From Alphaproteobacteria bacterium UBA1301 (GTDB taxonomy: Bacteria; Pseudomonadota; Alphaproteobacteria; Micropepsales; Micropepsaceae), in assembly GCA_002307725.1 (NCBI GenBank), contig DBUB01000011.1, positions 62,001-126,000 on the forward strand: a stretch of 64,000 bases of DNA. Reading direction: 5' to 3'. The notes under the pieces were generated by a model, which was not told the origin of the DNA, ran no database searches, and saw only the letters and a program-made list of their open reading frames with translations. Made by a program: the position numbers and the translations under genes. Below, piece by piece: positions 43,014 to 51,554 of the stretch (positions within the stretch are counted from its first letter, which is position 1; each line of letters opens with the position of its first letter).

Positions 43014-43967
43014 TCACCCAACCCAGGTCGAAATCACCATTGCTGCCGCGATCAAGGCGCCGGTTTCGCGGTTGGCGTGAAACAATTTCAGGCATTTTGC
43101 CGAATTGTCGATCTCGAGTTCGCGCACTTGCCACATCATGTGGGCGCCTGCTGCCAGCATCAGGAAAACGAACACCCCACCCGTGTGCTCGGTAAATCCC
43201 GCCGCCAGGATCAGTGTGAAGGCGACCGCATAAAAACCGAGAATCCACTCGCGGGTGCGCTTGCCAAGCAGCCGCGCCGTCGATTTCACCCCGATCAGGG
43301 CGTCGTCGTCTTTGTCCTGATGGGCATAGATGGTGTCGTAACCCAGCGTCCAGAAGAACAGCCCGGCGTAGAGATAGAGGTCACCGATATCGACGCCACC
43401 GGTTTGCGCCGCAAAACCGAGCACCGCGCCCCAGTTGAAGGTCAGTCCCAGCCACGCCTGCGGCCACCAAGTGATGCGCTTCATGAACGGATAGGCCGCC
43501 ACCAGCACCAGCGAGGCAAAGCCGAGGATGATTGCCATCCGGTTCAGTAGCAGCAGCACGATCAGCCCGACCAAGCACTGCCCGATGGTGAACAGCCACG
43601 CATTGCGCACACTGACGGCGCCGGAGGGGATCGGGCGGCCGCGCGTGCGCGCCACCGCCGCATCGAAATCGCGGTCGACGATGTCGTTATAGGTACAGCC
43701 CGCACCGCGCATGACCACCGCGCCGATGCCGAGGAGAACGACCAGGAAAATGTCGTGCAAGGTCCCGAACGGGCGGCTATCGGCGGCGGCCCCCAGGATC
43801 AGCCCGAACACGCACGGCCAGTAAAGCAGCCAGGTGCCGATCGGCCGGTCCAGCCGCATCAACCGCAGGTATGGCTGCAGCTTCGGCGGGGCGCGATCCA
43901 CCAGGACCGCGGCCACGGCATCTGCAGGCTTGACGAGTGTCTCGGGGTTTTCTGTCATACTGGCCAT
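43014..43967 (-). CDS. ubiA: 4-hydroxybenzoate polyprenyltransferase
   Basis: Membrane prenyltransferase that attaches the polyprenyl tail to 4-hydroxybenzoate in ubiquinone synthesis. The 317-residue protein has eight to nine hydrophobic helices and both aspartate-rich motifs: NDIVDRDFDAAVARTRGRPIPSG and YDTIYAHQDKDDDALIGVKST. The start is ATG 43967 or ATG 43958; neither has a strong SD. Only about 20 bases separate it from the divergent lipoprotein gene, so its promoter must overlap that gene. ubiD, for a later step of the same pathway, is at 28-29.6 kb. Confidence 0.94.
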   Translation of the reverse strand: MASMTENPETLVKPADAVAAVLVDRAPPKLQPYLRLMRLDRPIGTWLLYWPCVFGLILGAAADSRPFGTLHDIFLVVLLGIGAVVMRGAGCTYNDIVDRDFDAAVARTRGRPIPSGAVSVRNAWLFTIGQCLVGLIVLLLLNRMAIILGFASLVLVAAYPFMKRITWWPQAWLGLTFNWGAVLGFAAQTGGVDIGDLYLYAGLFFWTLGYDTIYAHQDKDDDALIGVKSTARLLGKRTREWILGFYAVAFTLILAAGFTEHTGGVFVFLMLAAGAHMMWQVRELEIDNSAKCLKLFHANRETGALIAAAMVISTWVG

Positions 43968-43987
43968 ACCAGGAACCGGGAGTCGTT

Positions 43988-44509
43988 ATGCCACAAATCG
44001 GGCGCGGGTTGCGATGGCGTTTGCTAGCCATCTTGGCGCTGGCTTTGGCCGCTTGCGGCCGCAGCGCCCACAAGGAAATCGAATTGTCCGCTGCCCCAGT
44101 GCGTCATGTGGTAGCCAGCCTGGCCAAGAACGACCAGTGGAAGCCGGGCAAATGCCTGTGCGTCGGCCATTACCGCGACGAGGCGGTGGAAGATTTCCCG
44201 CCCGGCCTGCTCGACGCCGAATTCGCCAAGCATCGGTTTCTGCGCAAGTGGTCTCAGTGCGAGCCTTATTACGGCCGGGCGGCGAAGGCCAAAGGCTGCG
44301 AGGGCGGCATGACCGACTTTATCTGCAGCGTCGCGGAGCGCTCCGACCTGCCCAGCGGCACCGCGCGCGTCCTCTGCCACGTCAACGGCGAAAGCGAAGC
44401 CTTGCAAAAGGCCGGCTACCTGCAAGACGAATATGATGTGACCGAGGAGAACGGCAGCTTGGTCGTCAAACCCGTCAGCTTGAACGGAACGGGGAAGATT
44501 CATGAGTGA
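43988..44509 (+). CDS. Cysteine-rich lipoprotein of unknown function
   Basis: A 173-residue protein with a lipoprotein signal (RWRLLAILALALAAC, lipobox cysteine at about residue 23). The mature part has at least seven cysteines, in KCLCVGHYRDEAVEDF, WSQCEPYYGRAAKAKGCEGGMTDFICS and RVLCHVNGES, suggesting disulphide bonds in the periplasm. I do not recognise the family. The ATG at 43988 has GGGAG as SD. The last 8 bases overlap the start of rsmE, so it is translationally coupled to that gene and probably heads an rsmE-containing transcript. Confidence 0.75.
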   Translation: MPQIGRGLRWRLLAILALALAACGRSAHKEIELSAAPVRHVVASLAKNDQWKPGKCLCVGHYRDEAVEDFPPGLLDAEFAKHRFLRKWSQCEPYYGRAAKAKGCEGGMTDFICSVAERSDLPSGTARVLCHVNGESEALQKAGYLQDEYDVTEENGSLVVKPVSLNGTGKIHE

Positions 44510-45251
44510 CGATCTGACCTATCTCGGCGGCAAACTCCGTCTCTTTGTCGAGGCGGCGCTGGGGCAAGGCGCGCGTGTCGTGATCGAAGAAGGGCAGGCG
44601 CATTACGTGCTGCATGTGATGCGGGCCAAAGCGGGCGACCGGCTCAGTCTCTTCAACGGCAGCGACGGCGAATGGCTGGCCGAGGTTTCCGAAACCGCCA
44701 AGCGCACTTGCACGGTGGAGTGTACGCAGCAAATCGCGCCGCAGTCGCAGGTGCCGGATGTGTGGCTGGTGTTCGCGCCGGTCAAGAAAACCCCCGCCGA
44801 TTACCTCACCCAAAAGGCGACCGAGCTTGGTGTGCGGGTGCTGCAACCGGTTATCACCCGGCGCACCATCGTCACCCGGGTCAACACCGAACGGATGCGC
44901 GCCAACGCGGTGGAAGCCGCCGAACAATCGGGCCGGGTGAGCGTTCCCGAAATCCGCGAGCCGCTGGGGTTCGACAAGCTGCTGGCGGCATGGCCTGTGG
45001 AGCGCCGGATTCTATTCTGTGACGAAGGCGGCGACGCCGCGCCGATTGCCGAGGCGCTGCAAAAAGCTCCGCGCGGTTCTTGGGCCGTCTTCACTGGTCC
45101 CGAAGGCGGGTTCGATCCGGCTGAGCGCGCCCTTTTGCGAAGTCTGCCGCTGGTCACGCCGGTGTCGCTGGGGGCGCGCATTTTGCGGGCGGATACGGCG
45201 GCACTCGCGGCGCTGGCGGTCTGGCAATCAGTTTGCGGCGATTGGCACTAA
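44502..45251 (+). CDS. rsmE: 16S rRNA (uracil1498-N3)-methyltransferase
   Basis: Methylates U1498 of 16S rRNA. The 249-residue protein has the N-terminal PUA-like domain (LRLFVEAALGQGARVVIEEGQAHYVLHVMRAKAGDRLSLFNG) and the C-terminal SPOUT knot domain with LFCDEGGDA, VFTGPEGGFDPAERALL and SLGARILRADTAALAAL, which form the SAM pocket. It overlaps the lipoprotein gene by 8 bases and is followed by gshA after 123 bases, an order common in alphaproteobacteria. Confidence 0.94.
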   Translation: MSDDLTYLGGKLRLFVEAALGQGARVVIEEGQAHYVLHVMRAKAGDRLSLFNGSDGEWLAEVSETAKRTCTVECTQQIAPQSQVPDVWLVFAPVKKTPADYLTQKATELGVRVLQPVITRRTIVTRVNTERMRANAVEAAEQSGRVSVPEIREPLGFDKLLAAWPVERRILFCDEGGDAAPIAEALQKAPRGSWAVFTGPEGGFDPAERALLRSLPLVTPVSLGARILRADTAALAALAVWQSVCGDWH

Positions 45252-45283
45252 GTCCTAAACTTGAAAAGCTTGCGCGCGCCGGG

Positions 45284-45312
45284 TTGCCGGACCGTCGTTC
45301 CGTACCTACATA
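45284..45312 (+). promoter_or_regulatory. Possible promoter of gshA
   Basis: TTGCCG (45284-45289) and TACATA (45307-45312) are 17 bases apart, in the 123-base gap before gshA. Both hexamers match the consensus at only four positions. Confidence 0.25.
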
Positions 45313-45374
45313 GGCGTCGCGGCCCCGCGCAATTTCCGTACTCGTAACGCGGGCTTTGCCTGAAAGAGGTTGCC

Positions 45375-46739
45375 ATGTCCATTCCGCAGTCGGCCGGCGG
45401 GCCTATTGAATCGCGTGACGACCTCGTGCGTTATCTGGCCGACGGCAGCAAGCCGCACAGCGAGTGGCGCATCGGCACCGAGCACGAGAAATTCGTCTAC
45501 TGCCTGAAGACCCACAACCCGCTGCGCTACGAAGGCGTTCCCGGCATCAAGGCGCTGCTCGAAGGCATGAAGCAGTTCGGCTGGCAGCCGGTGATGGAAG
45601 GCGAGAACATCATCGGCCTGACCCAGAACGGCGCCGGGATCAGTCTGGAGCCGGGCGGGCAGTTCGAGTTGTCGGGCGCGCCCTTGAAAACGGTGCACGA
45701 GACCTGTGCCGAGGTGAACATCCACAAGCAGCAGGTGCGCCAGGTCGCCGCCGAGATCGGAGCGGGCGCCCTCGGCCTCGGCTATGCGCCGACCTGGCCG
45801 CTGTCGGAAGTCTATCCGATGCCGAAAGGCCGCTATGAGATCATGAAGCGCTATATGCCCAAGGTCGGCGGCTATGGCGAAGAGATGATGTTCCGCACCT
45901 GCACCGTGCAGGTCAATCTCGACTTCTCCTCCGAAGCCGACATGATTAAGAAATTCCGCGTCGCTCTGGCGCTGCAACCGGTGGCGACCGCCTTGTTCGC
46001 CAACTCGCCGTTCCGCGAAGGCAAGCACAACGGGTTTCTCTCTTATCGCGCCCAAGTCTGGAGCGATGTCGACAACGATCGCGCCGGCATGCTGCCGTGG
46101 GTGTTCGATGCCGGCATGGGCTTCGAGCGCTATGTCGATTACGTGCTCGATGTGCCGATGTATTTCATCTATCGCGACGGCAAATACATCGATCTGGCGG
46201 GCAAGAGCTTCCGCGATTTCCTGGCGCACAAAATCCCCGAAGTGAAGCACATCGATCCGCAGATGTCGGATTGGGCCGATCACCTCACCACCATTTTCCC
46301 GGAAGTGCGGCTCAAGAAATTCCTCGAGATGCGCGGCGCCGACGGCGGTACCTGGCGGCGCATCTGCGGCCTGCCGGCGTTATGGGTCGGCATTCTCTAC
46401 GACGATGTCGCCCTCGATGCCGCTTGGGACTTGGTCAAGGACTGGACCACTGCCGAGCGTCAGGCGATGCGCGATTGCGTGGCACGCACGGCCTTCCAGA
46501 CGCCGTTCCGCAAGACCACCGTGTGGGAATTGGCGCAGCGCATGCTCGATATTTCGGCGGAAGGCCTGAGGCGCCGCGCCGCGCACGACTCCATCGGCAT
46601 GACGGAGGAGGGCTTCCTTGTCCCCTTGCGTGAACTGGTGAACCGCGGCTACACGCGCGCCGAGGAACTTTTGCAGAAATACCGCACCGACTGGGGCAAG
46701 GACCTCAAGCAGATTTTTACCGAGTACAATTTTCTTTAG
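45375..46739 (+). CDS. gshA: Glutamate-cysteine ligase (plant/alphaproteobacterial type)
   Basis: First step of glutathione synthesis: ATP-dependent joining of glutamate and cysteine. The 454-residue protein belongs to the GCL type shared by plants and alphaproteobacteria, with WRIGTEHEKFVY near the N-terminus, GAGISLEPGGQFELSGAP (substrate-binding), MFRTCTVQVNLDFSSEADM and NSPFREGKHNGFLSYRA. Cytosolic. It follows rsmE on the same strand and may use its own promoter. A glutathione S-transferase is encoded at 9.7 kb. Confidence 0.95.
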   Translation: MSIPQSAGGPIESRDDLVRYLADGSKPHSEWRIGTEHEKFVYCLKTHNPLRYEGVPGIKALLEGMKQFGWQPVMEGENIIGLTQNGAGISLEPGGQFELSGAPLKTVHETCAEVNIHKQQVRQVAAEIGAGALGLGYAPTWPLSEVYPMPKGRYEIMKRYMPKVGGYGEEMMFRTCTVQVNLDFSSEADMIKKFRVALALQPVATALFANSPFREGKHNGFLSYRAQVWSDVDNDRAGMLPWVFDAGMGFERYVDYVLDVPMYFIYRDGKYIDLAGKSFRDFLAHKIPEVKHIDPQMSDWADHLTTIFPEVRLKKFLEMRGADGGTWRRICGLPALWVGILYDDVALDAAWDLVKDWTTAERQAMRDCVARTAFQTPFRKTTVWELAQRMLDISAEGLRRRAAHDSIGMTEEGFLVPLRELVNRGYTRAEELLQKYRTDWGKDLKQIFTEYNFL

Positions 46740-46744
46740 CGCGA

Positions 46745-47170
46745 TTACTGGTTCAGCACGTCGATGCGCGCCTTGCAGAAAACGGTGGCGTTTTGCGGGA
46801 GCACGCGCTTGGTCTCGGCGGTGCTTTGGGACATGACCGAGATCGTCTTGGCGGTGAGGTCGGCGCAGACCAGCGCGACATTGCTATCGGCGTGCGGCGC
46901 TTTCGGGTCGGGCACGGCGCAGACCATGCTGGCGTTGTACTGACTCTGCACCAGCTTCTGCGTCTGGTAGCTGCGTTGACCGGTGCCGAGGTGGAAGTAA
47001 CCGGCGCCGTTGATAGTTTGAGTGTATTGCGCGTCCTCGCCGAAGCAGATGGCGATCCAGGTCGTCTCGGCCGGCGCTTTGGCGGGCGGCGCCGCGGGCT
47101 TGTGAGCCGGTTTTGCCAGGGCCGTGCCGGTCATCATCGCCAGCGCCGTTACCAACACCAATGCCCGCAT
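46745..47170 (-). CDS. Small secreted four-cysteine protein (copy 1 of a tandem pair)
   Basis: A 141-residue exported protein. Signal peptide MRALVLVTALAMMTGTALA with cleavage near ALA-KP, then a Pro/Ala/Lys linker, then a domain with cysteines in WIAICFGED, SMVCAVPD, LVCADLT and TVFCKARID. The pattern of four cysteines, the YxTxKLVQSQ segment and the last strand match the neighbouring gene product, so both belong to one unnamed family. Probably two disulphides, in the periplasm. Start M at 47170 is chosen for the signal peptide. Function unknown. It ends 5 bases from the gshA stop. Confidence 0.75.
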   Translation of the reverse strand: MRALVLVTALAMMTGTALAKPAHKPAAPPAKAPAETTWIAICFGEDAQYTQTINGAGYFHLGTGQRSYQTQKLVQSQYNASMVCAVPDPKAPHADSNVALVCADLTAKTISVMSQSTAETKRVLPQNATVFCKARIDVLNQ

Positions 47171-47232
47171 GGTTCCTCTCCGCGAAATTCGGCCAGATAA
47201 TTGTCTCATCCGGATGAATGAAGCAACCGGCT

Positions 47233-47592
47233 TTAATGAACGTTGACCACGGCCTGACAGAACAGCGGTGCTTTTTCCGGCTTGACGCCTTTGGCGAGGT
47301 CGGCGCCTCTCAGTATCCGGATGGTCTGGCCGTCACTGTCGGCACAGACCGTGGCGATGTCGTTGGCGCGCACCTTGGCGGGAACGCTGCCGCACACCAT
47401 CTTGCTGTCGAGGAAACTCTGCTTGAGCTTGACCGTTCTATAGGTGCCGTCGCCGTGGCTGACATGCAGATAACCTTCGGCACCGGTGATCTGTTGGTAC
47501 TGGACCTGCTGGTCCTGACAAGCGGCCGTCCACATCCCGGCCTCGGCCGGCACTGTCGCCGCCAGCAAGGCCATCACGAGCAATCCGCGCAT
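47233..47592 (-). CDS. Small secreted four-cysteine protein (copy 2 of a tandem pair)
   Basis: A 119-residue exported protein with signal peptide MRGLLVMALLAATVPAEA and a mature domain with cysteines in WTAACQDQ, KMVCGSVP, TVCADSD and PLFCQAVVNV. The spacing WxxxC / GxGYxH / Y(R/Q)TxKLxQS / MVC / VCAD / FCxAxxxV is shared with the gene just downstream. In-frame ATGs at 47616 and 47604 are alternatives, but the signal peptide fits 47592 best. It is upstream of copy 1 on the same strand, 62 bases apart. No known family recognised. Confidence 0.72.
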   Translation of the reverse strand: MRGLLVMALLAATVPAEAGMWTAACQDQQVQYQQITGAEGYLHVSHGDGTYRTVKLKQSFLDSKMVCGSVPAKVRANDIATVCADSDGQTIRILRGADLAKGVKPEKAPLFCQAVVNVH

Positions 47593-47624
47593 AAGAGCCT
47601 CCATTTTCAGAACCAATCCTAACG

Positions 47625-48662
47625 CTATTTTGTGTTCGGATTGCGCCGCGGATCGTTCTGGCGCGCGACCATCCAGCCGGGATATTCTGGCTTCAGCGCC
47701 GAAAGGTCGTCCAGCCGCGCCATTTCCACATCCGACAAGCGCAGGTCCGCCGCCGCGAGGTTGTCATTGAGCTGCTCGAGCGTTTTGACGCCGGTAATCA
47801 CGCTGGTGACGAAGGGCCGCGACAGCACCCAAGCCAGCGCCACCCGTGCCGGACTGACGCCGTACCCGGCGCCGATCTCGCGCATCGCATCGACCAGTTT
47901 GAACGCCAGCTCCTTGTCGACCGGCGGAAAATCGAATTTCGACCGCCGCGCGCCGTCTGGCCCCTCAGCATCGCGCGAAAACTTGCCGGAGAGAATGCCG
48001 CCGGCCAGCGGGCTCCACACCATCAGGCCCATCTTCTGGTCGGCCAGCATCGGGGCAATGTCGCGTTCGAGGTCGCGCCCGGCGATGGAGTAATAGGCTT
48101 GCAGACATTCGAACCGCGCCGTCCCGCGCTTATCGGCCAGGCCTTGCGCTTTCATGATGCGCCACGCTTGCCAGTTCGACACGCCGATGTAGCGCACCAA
48201 GCCGCGGCGCACGAGATCGTTGAGGCTTTCCATCACGTCTTCCACCGGCGTGACGAGGTCCTGCGCATGCACTTGATAAAGATCGATGTGGTCGGTTTGC
48301 AGCCGCTCAAGGCTGGCCTGCACCGCATCCATGATGTGCCCGCGGGAGAGGCCGGCATCGTTGGGCGTCGGGCTCATGCGGCCGTAGACCTTGGTCGCCA
48401 CCACGACGTCCGACCGTTTGACGCCGATATCCTTCAGTGCCTTGCCGAGCAGCGTTTCCGCCAGCCCTTCGGAATAGACATCGGCGGTATCGATGAAATT
48501 GACCCCGGCTTCGAGCGCACGCGCAACCAAGCTGGTCGCCGTCTTCTGATCGACCTTGCCGACCGCCTCGAAGAACCCCTTGCCGCCGAAGGTCATGGTG
48601 CCGAGACAGATTTCCGACACATAGAACCCGGTATTGCCGAGCATCCGATAGCGCATGGTCAT
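47625..48662 (-). CDS. Aldo/keto reductase
   Basis: A 345-residue NADP-dependent oxidoreductase of the AKR superfamily with a TIM barrel. The catalytic tetrad is visible as Asp and Tyr in FIDTADVYSEGLAETLLG, Lys in VVATKVYGR and His in DLYQVHAQD. The cofactor-binding end contains SVITGVKTLEQLNDNL. The closest look is to YajO/voltage-channel-beta-like and general stress AKRs; the natural substrate is unknown. Its ATG overlaps the stop of the DUF952 gene upstream by 4 bases. Confidence 0.9.
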   Translation of the reverse strand: MTMRYRMLGNTGFYVSEICLGTMTFGGKGFFEAVGKVDQKTATSLVARALEAGVNFIDTADVYSEGLAETLLGKALKDIGVKRSDVVVATKVYGRMSPTPNDAGLSRGHIMDAVQASLERLQTDHIDLYQVHAQDLVTPVEDVMESLNDLVRRGLVRYIGVSNWQAWRIMKAQGLADKRGTARFECLQAYYSIAGRDLERDIAPMLADQKMGLMVWSPLAGGILSGKFSRDAEGPDGARRSKFDFPPVDKELAFKLVDAMREIGAGYGVSPARVALAWVLSRPFVTSVITGVKTLEQLNDNLAAADLRLSDVEMARLDDLSALKPEYPGWMVARQNDPRRNPNTK

Positions 48663-48994
48663 TCTCCCAGTTGCGGTAACACGAAGGCGCCGTCCGTGCC
48701 GCGCGTCAGCGGTTTGACCCAGACGACGTGGCGCATCGCCAGGGTGCCGTAAAGATGCGGGAACAATTCTCCGTCCCGCGACGGCTCCAAGCGTAAGCCT
48801 TCCAGCCCAGCCTCGTCGATCGCGACCAGCACCAGATCGCTCGCGTCTGCGTAGTATTTGGCCAGAGTCCCAGCCACCTGGGGCGCCTGCGAAAAATGGA
48901 TAAAGCCGTCCTTGCGGTCGAGCGGCGAACCATCATACCTGTGTCGCTCTATCGCTTGCGTCCATTCCGCGGCCGGACAAATCTTGTAGATCAT
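48659..48994 (-). CDS. DUF952 family protein
   Basis: A 111-residue cytosolic protein of the DUF952 family, recognised by MIYKICPAAEW, the KDGFIHFSQAPQVAGTLAKYYA block and FPHLYGTLAMRHVVWVKPL. No enzymatic function is established to my knowledge; the fold has been compared with small ADP-ribosyl-type or RNA 2'-phosphotransferase-like folds. Start M at 48994 fits the family; upstream in-frame sequence runs antisense into the next gene. Translationally coupled to the aldo/keto reductase gene. Confidence 0.85.
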   Translation of the reverse strand: MIYKICPAAEWTQAIERHRYDGSPLDRKDGFIHFSQAPQVAGTLAKYYADASDLVLVAIDEAGLEGLRLEPSRDGELFPHLYGTLAMRHVVWVKPLTRGTDGAFVLPQLGE

Positions 48995-49057
48995 CGTGGT
49001 GTTCCGAAGGCTGCGCCCTTTCCTATCCCGGTCCTCCGCCCTCGGCAAAGAGGCTTC

Positions 49058-49738
49058 ATGCGAAACCTGCTGCAGAAACTGCCATTTCCGGTGGAGTTCG
49101 CGGTGGTCGTGGCCGGTGCTTTCGGGCTGACCATCGTCTCCAGCGCTTTGGCGCTTCTCCATCATCATACCGGCACGGCGGGACCGGCCGAGATGGGCGT
49201 GTGGCGCACGGTGGGGCTGGAAGCGATCACTCTCGTCGTGCTCGGCGCGTTTCTGTGGGCTCGCGGCTGGACGGCCAAGCGCCTGGGGCTGGGCACCCAT
49301 TGGATCGACGGGCTATGGGGGCTGGCGTTGGCGGCCGGCAGTTATGTCGCCATCTTCTTGGTCTTTATCCTGCTGGCCAAACTCGCCCCCGGCTTGCTTC
49401 ACCCTGCGGGCCGGGCTGCCGCCGTGGCGACGCCCGCGTTGACGCCTTACGCCGTCGGCGCCTTGGTCCTGGTCAATGCGGTGTACGAAGAGGTCTTCGT
49501 CGCCGGGTACGTCATCACCGCGCTGAAGGAAAAATCGCTGCCCAATCTCGCGATCAATCTCAGCATCGCGCTCCGGCTGGCGGCGCATCTGTTCCAAGGC
49601 ACCATGAGTCTGGTGTTGATGATCCCGATCGGCCTTATCTTCGGCACTTGGTACGTGCGCTCCGGCCGCTTATGGCCGCTGATCCTGGCCCACGTCCTGC
49701 TCAACGCCTGGAGCTACGCGGCGTATATCAAATGGTGA
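49058..49738 (+). CDS. CPBP-family (CAAX protease-like) membrane protein
   Basis: A 226-residue inner-membrane protein with about six to seven helices and a C-terminal ABI/CPBP domain. Motif 1 is VNAVYEEVFVAGYV, which has the EE pair but lacks the usual arginine (EExxxR becomes EEVFVA); motif 2 is RLAAHLFQG with the histidine; motif 3 is HVLLNAW with the HxxxN pair. The family contains intramembrane glutamate-type proteases and inactive relatives. The ATG at 49058 is chosen because the hydrophobic part begins there. It is divergent from the DUF952 gene. Confidence 0.82.
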   Translation: MRNLLQKLPFPVEFAVVVAGAFGLTIVSSALALLHHHTGTAGPAEMGVWRTVGLEAITLVVLGAFLWARGWTAKRLGLGTHWIDGLWGLALAAGSYVAIFLVFILLAKLAPGLLHPAGRAAAVATPALTPYAVGALVLVNAVYEEVFVAGYVITALKEKSLPNLAINLSIALRLAAHLFQGTMSLVLMIPIGLIFGTWYVRSGRLWPLILAHVLLNAWSYAAYIKW

Positions 49739-49771
49739 GGGGGCATACCGACGGCCCTAATCCCAAACTTT

Positions 49772-49866
49772 TTCGTCATGGCCGCCCTTGAGGCGGCCAT
49801 CCAGTCGGCGAGCGTCTGCGAGCCGAGAAAAACCTTGATGGCCGGGTCAAGCCCGGCCATGACGAA
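49772..49866. repeat. REP-like palindromic repeat, copy A
   Basis: A 95-base element with perfect 12-base terminal inverted repeats TTCGTCATGGCC and GGCCATGACGAA. Inside are shorter hairpins such as GGCCGGGTC-AA-GCCCGGCC-like pairs. A related copy lies at 57471-57563. It sits between the CPBP gene and the convergent tldD. Such elements are non-autonomous intergenic repeats in many alphaproteobacteria. Confidence 0.8.
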
Positions 49867-49936
49867 GAGGGGGAGCAGGCAATTTCGATGCGAGATGGCG
49901 ATAGACCATCTGGCAGACACCGAATAGCTCTCTCTC

Positions 49937-51355
49937 TTACGCCGCCGTCCCGCCCACCGTCAGCCCGTCCATTCGCAGCGTCGGTTGGCCGACGCCGACG
50001 GGCACGCTTTGTCCGTTCTTGCCGCAAGTGCCGATGCCGGCATCCAGTTTCATGTCATTGCCGATCATCGTCACGCGCGTGAGGCAGTCGGGGCCGTTGC
50101 CGATCAGGGTGGCGCCTTTGATCGGGGCGCCGACTTTGCCGTTTTCGATCCGGTAGGCTTCGGTGCAAGTAAACACGAACTTGCCGTTGGTGATGTCGAC
50201 TTGGCCGCCGCCGAAATTGGTGGCGTAGATGCCTTTGTCGACGCTGGCCAGAATTTCTTCCGGGCTTTTGTCGCCCGCCAGCATGTAGGTGTTGGTCATC
50301 CGCGGCATCACCGGGCTAGCGTAGCTTTCGCGCCGGCCGTTGCCGGTGGGCGCCATGCCCATCAGCCGCGCGTTCTGGCGGTCCTGCATATAGCCTTTCA
50401 GAATGCCGTCCTCGATCAGCACGGTGCGCGAGGAGGGCGTGCCCTCATCGTCGATGGAAAGCGAGCCGCGCCGTCCGGCGATGGTGCCGTCATCGACCAC
50501 CGTCACACCGGGCGCCGCCACGCGCTGGCCGAGCAGACCGGCAAAGGCGCTCGTCTTCTTGCGATTAAAATCGCCTTCCAAGCCATGGCCGATGGCTTCG
50601 TGGAGCAGAATGCCCGGCCAGCCCGGACCGAGCACCACGGTCATTTCGCCCGCGGGCGCCGGAATGGACGCGAGATTCACCAGCGCTTGGCGCAGCGCTT
50701 CATCGACCGCCGCTTGCCAATACTCCGGTTGGATATAAGCCTCGTAGCCGCCGCGGCCGCCACCGCCGTAACTGCCGGTTTCCTGGCGGCCGTCCTGTTC
50801 CACCACCACCGACACGTAAAGGCGCACCAGCGGCCGCACATCGCGGTAGGTCTCGCCGCCGGCGCGGATGATTTCCACCGTCTGCCATTCGCCCGCCAGC
50901 GAGCACGACACCTGCCGGATGCGGCTGTCTTTGCCCCGCGCGTAAGCGTTCATTTCTTCCAGCAGCTTTACTTTGTGTTCGAAGGCCGCCGACGCTAGCG
51001 GATCGATGTCGGCATAAAGCTTGATGTTGGTACGGGCAGGGGCGGCCGAGGCAACGCCGGAATGACCTTTGGCGACGGCTTGCACGGCGCCAGCGGCGCG
51101 GGCGATGGCGGCTTCGGAAAGTTCGTTGGCATGGGCAAAGCCGGTAGCCTCGCCGCAGACCGAGCGCAGGCCGAAGCCTTGGGTAGTGTCGAAATTGGCC
51201 GCCTTCAGCCGGTTGTCGTCGAAGGCGAACGACTCGCTCTGACTGTATTCGAGGTACAACTCGCCATCGTCGGCGCCTTTCAGGGCGTCATCGACCTGGG
51301 CCTGGACGTTTGTCCGGCTCATTCCCGTGCGTTCGAAAAACAGGTCGTTAGCCAT
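49937..51355 (-). CDS. tldD: TldD metalloprotease subunit
   Basis: Catalytic zinc subunit of the TldD/TldE(PmbA) cytosolic protease. The 472-residue protein shows the HEAIGHGLEGDFNRKKTSAF motif with the HExxxH zinc site, GFGLRSVCGEATGFAHANELSE, and the C-terminal GIYATNFGGGQVDITNGKFVFTCTEAY and MIGNDMKLDAGIGTCGKNGQSVPVG blocks. It is encoded about 26 kb from its partner pmbA, as is usual. Single gene, divergent from the oxidase-like cluster; the 199-base gap carries the promoters of both. Confidence 0.95.
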   Translation of the reverse strand: MANDLFFERTGMSRTNVQAQVDDALKGADDGELYLEYSQSESFAFDDNRLKAANFDTTQGFGLRSVCGEATGFAHANELSEAAIARAAGAVQAVAKGHSGVASAAPARTNIKLYADIDPLASAAFEHKVKLLEEMNAYARGKDSRIRQVSCSLAGEWQTVEIIRAGGETYRDVRPLVRLYVSVVVEQDGRQETGSYGGGGRGGYEAYIQPEYWQAAVDEALRQALVNLASIPAPAGEMTVVLGPGWPGILLHEAIGHGLEGDFNRKKTSAFAGLLGQRVAAPGVTVVDDGTIAGRRGSLSIDDEGTPSSRTVLIEDGILKGYMQDRQNARLMGMAPTGNGRRESYASPVMPRMTNTYMLAGDKSPEEILASVDKGIYATNFGGGQVDITNGKFVFTCTEAYRIENGKVGAPIKGATLIGNGPDCLTRVTMIGNDMKLDAGIGTCGKNGQSVPVGVGQPTLRMDGLTVGGTAA

Positions 51356-51554
51356 GGAAAATCCTCGTTAAGGCCGGAGCAGGTTGGCAACATAGGGGCG
51401 CGTTGGGTTATGATCCACCCCGGCGCAAATGGCGGCATCCTGCCGCACCTTTCACTTGCCCAATTCGCCCGTACTGCTTTGAATTGGACTTATTAAAGTA
51501 ATCTCTCCCCGGCGGATTTCAACGTAAAGTCCGTGTCTACACGAGGCCCGAGGA

